Shown one piece after another: positions 12,001 to 20,200 of a stretch of 64,000 nt of DNA; within the stretch, counting starts at the first letter, position 1; each line of letters opens with the position of its first letter. The translations under genes were made by a program, and so were the position numbers. Below the pieces are notes generated by a model. That model saw only the letters and a program-made list of their open reading frames with translations. It did no database searches and had not been told where the DNA came from. The stretch covers positions 2,112,740-2,176,739 of the forward strand of contig NC_020176.2 of assembly GCF_000224145.3 (NCBI RefSeq), written 5' to 3'. This stretch comes from Ciona intestinalis (lineage: Eukaryota; Chordata; Ascidiacea; Phlebobranchia; Cionidae).

Positions 12001-12348
12001 AACACACACGACGAGTATTTTCCGCGCCACGCGTTCTATTGTTAAAATTCAGCGTGCAAGCATGACATTTCCAAGCCTCATTACGAAATCCTATTTATTT
12101 TAATAGACTTCCAAAAAAAATATATAAATATATATATTTTTACCCACTTTTCTCGGAAAATTTGTGAGTTTCATTTTTACATCCGGTTCCACTTTCTCCT
12201 CAAACTCCTCCATGCTCTTTCCTTCCTCCTCGTACAAGATCTCGGGTTTTGCTCCCTCTTCATCCTCGTCTTTATCAACACAGATGGTGAGGTTTGGGAG
12301 CAAGGAATTGGCCGCGCCAATTTCAACCACTTCCACCTCCCCAGGCAT
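6062..12348 (-). CDS. NCBP3: Nuclear cap-binding protein subunit 3 (NCBP3/C17orf85-like)
   Basis: Minus-strand exons: 12148..12348, 11489..11699, 10882..10960, one missing in the gap at 10624-10748, 10267..10313, 9750..9970, 9140..9348, 8647..8752, 8114..8212, 6922..7020, 6062..6350. All visible junctions keep phase. Diagnostic pieces are YENKRLEAISSLGLSFEEA with ERAKRF, the start of the RRM-like domain (ALHLRGVNDMSTDDIF), then AAKRSKYYINHGNPNYGG and TKGLLSS, and the late motif SNIRSRLGKRSHSS. Human NCBP3, as I recall it, has LGAARRSQYYMKYGNPNYGG and DIRQRLGKRPHSP at these places. The protein binds the mRNA cap in the alternative cap-binding complex and acts in mRNA export. The acidic C-terminus ends DSSDEDLDMF. 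The start at MPGEVEVVEIG is chosen because sequence before it is AT-rich and UTR-like, although an in-frame ATG lies at 12442-12444. The cap-contacting RRM core cannot be read, and two 99-nt exons duplicate each other. Confidence 0.9.
6907..7365. repeat. First copy of a duplicated NCBP3 exon block
   Basis: This block closely matches 8107-8555 from the donor side of the 99-nt exon through the intron, including a SINE remnant (CATATATATCC, then AACCCAGTGGTCACAAATGG). It carries exon 6922..7020, which encodes EMKERGNFHLQVTTSNSNIH and SRLGKRSHSSVS. It ends at 7365, where the hAT-like element begins. Confidence 0.85.
7366..8047. mobile_element. Non-autonomous hAT-like DNA transposon
   Basis: The element is 682 bp with inverted ends TAGGGCTGTGGA ... 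TCCACAGCCCTA. Both subterminal regions are full of GTTAACCGGTTAACC palindromic words. No transposase ORF is present. The TAGGGCTG-type end and subterminal palindromes fit hAT relatives. No 8-bp target duplication can be read: the left flank is AATAAAAAAAT and the right flank GTTTCTACC, running into a gap, so the right side may be misjoined. Confidence 0.7.
8057..8106. other. Assembly gap (50 N)
   Basis: Fifty N lie directly between the hAT-like element and the second copy of the duplicated NCBP3 exon block. The round number suggests a gap of unknown true size. Confidence 0.95.
8107..8555. repeat. Second copy of the duplicated NCBP3 exon block
   Basis: It is nearly the same as 6907-7365 and contains exon 8114..8212, which differs by few residues (IRSRLG in place of IHSRLG). 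Beyond it the sequence continues without the hAT element into the intron leading to exon 8647..8752. Both exons are 99 nt with the same phase, so either or both could be spliced in frame. Confidence 0.85.
8786..8925. mobile_element. MITE, truncated copy
   Basis: The left part of the common MITE is present in reverse sense: GGGAAGACAGGACACTTTTAG, CACAATTAACAACGGTCTATGG and GAGGATACGGTTTTATAATT are recognisable, without the distal inverted repeat. Confidence 0.65.
10624..10748. other. Assembly gap (125 N) inside NCBP3
   Basis: The gap lies between exon 10882..10960, which ends in the first RRM helix, and exon 10267..10313. The missing RRM core exon should begin with one base completing an AG- codon and end with one carried base. 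It is most likely in this gap. Confidence 0.9.
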
Positions 12349-12636
12349 TTTTTGTGGGGTCTCAATTTTTATAATATATATATTGAAACGTAACGTATAT
12401 AATTTTTTATTGTCCTGAGTTTCTAGGACTAACAATAAACACATTTTATTACAGTTTTGTTAAATTAAGGGTAATTTTTATAGTGATTTGAAGTAAATGA
12501 GAAATACATAGTGTTTTAATTTTGCAATCAAATGACACACGGACACATTTTAGTTGAATATATACGTTTTTTTCATGTTTATTTAAATATACTTTAATAT
12601 TTCAAATTCAAAGGAAAATAAAGTGAAGCACAACGT

Positions 12637-13026
12637 TCAATAAGTCCAGTTCAAATTTCCATTGAGGTGGGGGATTATGTCTCCTGCTTTGTCGCTGGCC
12701 GCCATCAGTTTTTTGTGTCTTGCAATTCTCTGCATCCCAACACGGCATTCTTGCATGTCCGCAATCTCCGTTTTGCAAAGATGGAAGCTGACTCGGCGGC
12801 TCATGTGGCGAATGCACATGAAGTATGCGAGCGTCTGCTTGTCGCAGTGGATTGCTGTGCCTTGCAAACGCAATTCGAAAAGAGATTTATCTGGAAATGC
12901 ATGCGGCTCTAGAGACGGTAGTTTCCAGCTGTGCATGCGGTTTAAGTTATCCGTGTAGTTTGGAAAAAGGTCCAGGAAATTCCTGGATGGCTTTTTGATT
13001 TGGGTTTCAAAGTCGTACACCTTCAT
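12637..13026 (-). CDS. Twin CX9C (CHCH) protein, possibly NDUFS5-like
   Basis: This is a single-exon ORF of 129 residues starting MKVYDFETQIKKPSRNFLDL and ending NLNWTY. It has the cysteine pattern C-x9-C-x12-C-x9-C (CDKQTLAYFMC, then CKTEIADMQEC), the signature of mitochondrial intermembrane-space proteins folded by the MIA40 disulfide relay. The 9-12-9 spacing and the motif C-K-x-E-x3-D/M-x-E-C are what I recall for complex I subunit NDUFS5. The ~58-residue N-terminal extension is longer than in human NDUFS5 (106 residues in total), so the assignment is tentative. No classical presequence is evident. It lies 288 bp upstream of the NCBP3 start on the same strand, with a minus-strand AATAAA at 12579-12584, and is 1.2 kb head-to-head with the KCNH gene. 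Confidence 0.75.
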   Translation of the reverse strand: MKVYDFETQIKKPSRNFLDLFPNYTDNLNRMHSWKLPSLEPHAFPDKSLFELRLQGTAIHCDKQTLAYFMCIRHMSRRVSFHLCKTEIADMQECRVGMQRIARHKKLMAASDKAGDIIPHLNGNLNWTY

Positions 13027-14205
13027 TTTTCATTTCACGTGTGAAAACCAAAACAAACTGACTTGGACTTATCTCAAGATCACCTCACAAACAACTGACA
13101 TTCTGCCAAATTTTACGAAGGTTTGCAAAATATTCCATTTCGAGAATGCAGGGTGCACCATAGATATAAAATACGCATTAATTATCTGCCAAATTCCCTG
13201 CTTTAACACCAATTTAAACTAAAAATATTTTACTCAAACACGCAACAAATTTTATATAGATAAATTCTAATTAAACTATGTACGTATGTATCATTTGTAG
13301 AAGCAAGAGCGCTCACATTGTAACCACAAGATACAGGATTCAAAGTTCACTGCTATCACAACTGTTATGGTAATTGTTCCAATCCAGTAACCTAAGAGTG
13401 TAACCAACTCAACGGATAGTATGAAATTAGTCTAACTAACCCAACGACAGTGACTGTAGCGGTAGTAACGGGAATCGAACCCAGTGAACACTCTTGCCAA
13501 GATCTCTAACACATTTTCCTTTGCCATTGTGCAGCAGCGCGCCTACCTTCAACTCAGAGGTTGCGAGTACGCTCGTCTCTGCTAATAATATGGGAAGAGG
13601 AAAATCTTCCTTGAGCAAGAAACTTCACGGCAATTTTTCCATTTTTCAATAAAAAATTCTTATATACGGTGGGGTGAGGGAAGATGGGACACCTTTTCAT
13701 TCTATTTTCTCGTCCCAATTGGTAGTACAGCACAAAGAACATTCTAAGAATTATAAAACCCCATCTCCACGATTTCCTGAGACCATTTTTAATTGTTTAA
13801 AACACGATCGGGATATTTGGATATTATGTGCTTAAGGTGTCCTGTCTTCCCCCTTCCTACTATATAATAAAATTAGGCATTTTACAATGTGGGAACAAAT
13901 GCAACGGTTTTTATATCTTTTAAATAACATGTGTGACGTTACTAGTGGAACTTCAAATTACTCAGCAAAGTTTTTTCAGAAAACACTTTCGCGTTTCATT
14001 CTGCATTTGAATTCAACAATACTAGAGGATAATCTGGATAATAAGTGGTATTTGTTTTAATAATACGCTTAAACACGTTGTTCGGATCCGATTGATTACA
14101 TTTACTCCACAGAAGATTAGTAATACAATCCGCCAAATTAACACACAAGGCAACTTACACCTAGTCATGCTCGAAAATTATTTGACGTATGTATAACTTG
14201 TTGAT
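13027..14205. promoter_or_regulatory. Intergenic region between divergent CX9C and KCNH genes
   Basis: This 1.18-kb region separates two genes transcribed away from each other, so it must hold both promoters; no individual element can be named. It contains a MITE (13663-13864) and, at 13440-13620, a stretch whose complement has a B-box-like GGGTTCGATTCCCG, perhaps a remnant of another tRNA-derived repeat. Confidence 0.5.
13663..13864. mobile_element. MITE (GGGTGGGGAAGATGGG family)
   Basis: A ~200-bp copy with inverted ends (GTGGGGTGAGGGAAGATGGG at left; GTCCTGTCTTCCCCCTTCCT at right), flanked by TATA. The interior has the family words CTCGTCCCAATTGGTAGT, GAATTATAAAACC and TTAATTGTTTAAAACACGAT. 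No coding capacity; it must be mobilised in trans. Confidence 0.8.
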
Positions 14206-17200
14206 ATGGCTGAAAAAGACGACGACCAAGAAATATGCCACGACGAAACGAAATGTGCTGTAGGATGGACAAAGCCGTTTGTAAATAAGGAACCTAATGT
14301 TGCGAAACCCGATAACGGTAAGAGGACACGAGTTTTATACCGTTTTTGAGTAAACTGTAAACTCAACGTAGATTTCAATCTACGGTTGATATACTAAGGT
14401 TTAGGTGGCTATAATCTATAGTAGGGTGGGGGAAGACGGGACATTTTTTCATTCTACTTTTTTTCGTCCCATTTAGTAGTTAACAAAGAATATTCAAAAA
14501 CTTATGAAAACTTATTCTCACGACTCCTAGATACGGTTGTTAATTGTTTAAAACACGACCAGAAGATTTCGATATTACGTGCTAAAGGTGTCCCATCTTC
14601 CCCACCCTACTATATATTTGCATAACCAAACCAAGAAAGCATAAGGATAGTTTTATTGTTAAGTTTTATACTTCAGTATGTGGGAACTGTGACGGGTATT
14701 TATACGATTGCCAGTAAGGGCAAATCAATGTGATTTAGGTTCATTACTTGATTATGTAGAGTACATTAAGAGCAAAATTCAGTGGGTGTATTAATTAAGA
14801 TATAGTAGGGTGGGGGAGACGGGTTACCCTTAGCACATAATATGCTGATCGTGTTTTAGACAATTAACATATTAGGTTCGTAAGGATACGGTTTTATAAT
14901 TCTTTGATTTTCTTTGTTTACTATTTAATGAAACGAGAAAATAGAATGAAAAGCCGTCTTACCTCCCCCCACCCTACTATATATCAGGCAACAGGCGAAA
15001 TGGCGATAAAGTGACCTTTAACCAGATAACGGGAAATCGGCCAAAAAAACGCAGGCTATAAGTACAGAAAACGATAATGTACCGATTAAAGGCCTTCAAC
15101 CAGATAATGCGTAATATGGTGAATGAACTGACGAGACTTAGTAACGCCTAAAATGCTAACGTATACACGAGCTACAGCGAAATAGGGGTTCGCATCGTAG
15201 CCGTCTAACTCATTGCGTCAATCGGATGGTCGCTAATGCTCTGTCGAAATGGCAGTGCTACATAACACATCGTCTGGCGGCGTAGCGCAGCTAGTTAGTG
15301 CGCCTGCCTCTAACGCAGAGGTAATGAGTTCAAGGCTCGCCGTTGCTACCATTGTGGGTGTATGTGTCCTTAGGCAAGACACTTAACGGCAACTGCTCCA
15401 AACTATCAGCCACACACAAAAAAAATCCAAAAAATTAATCATCCACAAAAAGACACTTATAAGCTGACATGAGGTGTATGAAACAGAACACCCATGTTTA
15501 ACGACTGTCATTTTACATTTATTCTTTCTTTCAGTGTCTGACGATGAGGAACAAGACAAATATAAAACTGGCACCAACAAAGGGATTATTATTCACTACA
15601 GCAAGTCAAAAGTAATATGGGACTGGGTTATTCTCATGCTTACTACATACACAGCAGTTGTGGTACCATTAGTGGCATCATTTCGAATCGCTTCAAGAAG
15701 GTAAGGCAAAAACATGAAATTAGAATTTAGAATTTTGGGTCATTAAAAAATGTTAAAATTTGATTTTTTTACCAAGTTTAGAAGGTACAGCAAAAAATGA
15801 AAATTTTAAATTAAAAATTTTGGGTTATATATAAAAAATTAAATCTGAAGTTTTTACTAACAATATTTTGCATTTAAATTAATGATCACTATTAAATTTA
15901 ATCACATTTTTAAATAACAAAATGTTAATTGTTAACCACCTTATTTATAACTCTACAGCATGGTATGGCTAACCGTTGACTCAATGGTTGATATTTTCTT
16001 TTTCGCTGATGTCGTTGTCAATTTTCGCACAAGTTATGTTGACGGAAATGGTATGTTTGTAGAAGATATATATAAATAGCTCTTTTTGTGAAAATACCCT
16101 GATGAGGTCTTGCCCCATGGCAGTAAAATTTACATTTTTACCAAAAGAGCTCTTTATGTATATATTACATTATGCCTGGAAACAACAACACCAAAAACAC
16201 CAACAGAAAGTTTAATCAAAGTTTTATTCCAAACACCCATGTTTTAAAGCCAAGGTTTTCAAAACTTTAAAGTAAAGGTTTTTAAAACATTACTGCACAT
16301 ACACCCATTGGAAAACCCTCGAAAAAACTTTTTTTTGACAAATTCTTTTTTGATTAAAGGTTATTTTAAAAGGCCCAAAAGGTCTTTAACACCAAAGTAC
16401 CTTACAGGCGCCATGGTAACCGACCTAAAGAAAATCCGGATCAACTATGCAAGAACTTGGTTCCCAATAGATATTTTATCCTGTCTTCCATACGATGCTT
16501 TAACTATTGTGATTGGTGAAATTAAACAGCAAGTAAAAAAAATAAAAAATATTTTCCTAATCAACTAAAAAAACGTATTTCGTTTTGAGCTAAATTTTTT
16601 TTATTTTTTTGGTGGAAGATTTTTTGAATATGTATACTTATATTGTAATTAACAGGTTTAAAAGAAAAGTTACTAAAAATAGAGCTTTCTGGTTTGCTTT
16701 TTGCACAAAAGTTTTAATTAAAATAAAGTAAACTAAAATGCCAGCAAGGTATTAAAATAAACAATTTTAATTTGAAATTCATATTTTTTAAATTTGAAAT
16801 ATTGAAAAACTAAATTCTTTTTTACCTTTGCAGGAGTTATCATATTTCCTAAGCGTGTTAAAAACTTTTCGTCTTTTGAGAATGATTCGAATTGCTAGAG
16901 ATATGGACAGATACCTTGAGCATGCTTACGCAACCTTGGTAGTTTTGGTAAGTTACGCCTAAAAAATAAAGTAAATATTTTTTAGCATTTTGAAAAATAC
17001 TTTTACATTCTTCCATGAAATGAAGCAGTTTTTGTTTCTGTATTTTTTCTAGTTTAACTTGGATGGGTAACAATGTGCGGAAATTAAAGAAATGATGTAC
17101 TCTTAAATTTATATGAATTAGCGATTTCACCTATTCTAAAAAAAAACTATTTTTTATATAATGAACACCAGAGAAAGTTATTAAGTTTTAATTAGATAAC

Positions 17201-20200
17201 AGTTTGAAAAAACTTACACTTTGCTTTTATTTAAAAAATATAGTTTCAGAAACCTCTAATGAAGTTAAGAAAATATTGGATCTCCAAACCCATATTGAAA
17301 CCCCTTTCATTTTAGCGTGGCCCATAAAAATATTTTTTCTGCAGGTGTGTTTGATCTTGCTTATCTGTCATTGGATGGCTTGTGGATGGTATATTGTAAC
17401 ATTATACAGTACAGCAGTTTACCTGCAAGCAGAACAAGTTCATTTAAACATAACGTCGAACACTGAATCCACTCGTGGTATGTCGATAGCGGAAAATCAG
17501 TTTCCAAATCTCATTGGAAAATATGGTGGGCTAGACCTAGAGCATGAGGGACTTGAAGATGACATCTTAGTAAAAAACCTAGGTGTGTTGTTGAATACAA
17601 GAATTTATTACTTAAAGTGTATTACAATTACTACACAAAACCTTCATTTAGTTACTAGGTAAGCCTATTGCTAGTTACTACATAAAAACTACAATTAAAT
17701 ACCACAGAAAACCTACTAGTTACTACATTAAACCTGTAAGTTCAACATTAAAGTGTCATGATATTGATATATGCTACCTGTTATTTTGTCCAGAAGTGCT
17801 TAAATTTAGGATGAGTCAATTTTAAAGGTCTTGAACCTTGAAAGGATGGGGCAAGAGATGATCCACTTTACTGAAACCGATAATAAATACGCATAATTTC
17901 TTATGCAAAATAAAATTCTGCTAGTTGCACATTTCCCAAATATTTTACGAAATATCTTAAATTTTAAAAATATTATGAGTTTTTTGTACTTAATAAAATA
18001 TGACTCACATTTTGTATTCAGAATCTGAAACATCTCAACCCAAGAACCATCTTCCCCCAACCACTTGGTTGATCCGTATTTCAAAAGATTTTGTGCCTCC
18101 TTTGATACTAAACCAAACAACAGGTAACTAATAATAATAATAGCTTTATTTGTCTCTTTATTTAAAAAAAAATGCTATTAGTCTAATTAAATAAATTTGT
18201 CCTAGAGGATTTTAACACAAACCAATAGATTTGTAAAAGAACTATTTTTGTTTTCTCGTTGCAAAAAGTTGTTTTTATTTTCTCGTTGCAAAAAGTTGAT
18301 TTTCTCGTTGCAAGAAGTTACCTGCAACATTTTTAACCTTTTAGGCTCTTTACAAGGGGGTCCAGTAATAAGAAGGCGTTACATTTTGTGTCTCTACTTC
18401 ACAATGACAAGCGTCATCTCAGCGGGCTTTGGAAATATAGCAGGCGATACTTTTGCTGAGCAGATTTATTGCATTTTCATTCTTCTAATTGGAGGTGCGT
18501 TTATACCAGATCTTTTAAATTTAATAATTGAAACAAATATTTTAGAAAAAAGAATGGATTTTATAATACTTAACTTTAAAATGCTTTTTTTTTGCTTGAT
18601 AAACCTCATGAGCGTATGTTTTCTTTAGAAAGACACTTAAAGACAGTTGCTCCAACCCAGTGGTCACTAATGGGTTGTCCAAATTATCTGCCATACTTAA
18701 AGAAGTAAAAATTCAAATAAACAATCACCCACAAAAGTACATATGTGGTAACTGGTAAACGGGCACGAGTTGTATGAAACAGAACACCCATTTTATAACA
18801 ACTGTCGTTTTCTGACCACACAAGAATAAAACAAAATTCATTTATCTAAATTTCTACCAGGCCTACTATATGCTGCTATCCTTGGCAATGTGACAAACAT
18901 ACTTCAACAAATAAGTAACAAACATCACGATTTTCTGGATCAAATGAAGTCAGTGAGGGACTTTGCAGCGCTTTATGAACTACCGCCTAAGCTAGCTGAA
19001 AGGATTTGTGATTATGTGTCGTATACTAGGGTTGTTACACATGGGCTTGACGTGGAAGCTGTAAGTGTTTGGTTTTATTTGATGTGTATGTACATAAAAA
19101 AAAATTTTTTTTTAAGTGAAAAAAAACATGTTTTTAGGGTGGAAAAAACATGTATTTTCTAAAGTGAAAAAAACATATTTATTCTAGAGTGAAAAAACAT
19201 GTTTTTTTCTAAAGTGAAAAAACATGGTTTTCTGGAGTGAAAAAAAACTTGTTACTTGTGTTAAGAAATACTTGTGTTATAACTTGTGAGCATGAAAGGT
19301 TTTTGAATACACCATGTGTGCCCGTTGTATAAGAAATCACCCATGTTATAATTTCACAGTGACTATGAGGTATATGATATATAATATTTTAAAACACAAT
19401 CATGTTATATCTTTCTAAGTTGAATGAATGAATGAATGTAACTTACTTTATCCTCGCGTGGCCGGAATACGACAGTCGTTATAACCACGGGTGTGCACCT
19501 CGCACCAGCTTANNNNNNNNNNNNNNNNNNNNNNNNNNNNNNNNNNNNNNNNNNNNNNNNNNNNNNNNNNNNNNNNNNNNNNNNNNNNNNNNNNNNNNNN
19601 NNNNNNNNNNNNNNNNNNNNNNNNNNNNNNNNNNNNNNNNNNNNNNNNNNNNNNNNNNNNNNNNNNNNNNNNNNNNNNNNNNNNNNNNNNNNNNNNNNNN
19701 NNNNNNNNNNNNNNNNNNNNNNNNNNNNNNNNNNNNNNNNNNNNNNNNNNNNNNNNNNNNNNNNNNNNNNNNNNNNNNNNNNNNNNNNNNNNNNNNNNNN
19801 NNNNNNNNNNNNNNNNNNNNNNNNNNNNNNNNNNNNNNNNNNNNNNNNNNNNNNNNNNNNNNNNNNNNNNNNNNNNNNNNNNNNNAAAAATATTTCCAAC
19901 CAAACAGGTACTGGGCCAACTACCTGACCATAAACGAGCGGAAGTGTGCGTCCACATGCACAAGAGATTGTTGCAGAAGCATCCAATGATCACGTCTCTT
20001 AATGAAAACAGTGTTCGCCTCGTGGCAAAGAAGGTTGGAACGCTTCGTGATTGCTCCGGGTGAGATTGTATGCGACAAGGGCGAACTTGTGGATTGCGTT
20101 TTCTTCATTATTACTGGGACTGTGGAAGTAACTTGGGAAGGAATGTTAATTGGATTACTAAGTGAGTAAGGATTGGAGTAATGTTTTGTTACATTGTCAA

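Noticed and set aside
13436-13618. 60-codon minus-strand ORF near a B-box-like motif
   Set aside because: It overlaps repeat-like sequence; no coding evidence.
14417-14614. MITE inverted ends as transcription terminators or promoters
   Set aside because: The same paired ends recur with TATA flanks at over a dozen sites, so they are transposon termini.
15275-15400. A true tRNA gene
   Set aside because: The A- and B-box-like words belong to the SINE head; the sequence cannot fold into a full cloverleaf by eye and recurs with the SINE tail.
16834-18494. HCN or CNG channel identity for the KCNH gene
   Set aside because: The filter is GFGN with LYFTMTSVISAGFGN, and S2-S3 matches EAG/ERG/ELK; HCN has GYG and CNG lacks both acidic and GFGN features seen here.
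19448-20063. Several long ORFs crossing the N gap on both strands
   Set aside because: They consist of N-translated X residues flanked by SINE tail and the true KCNH exon; they are artefacts of the gap.
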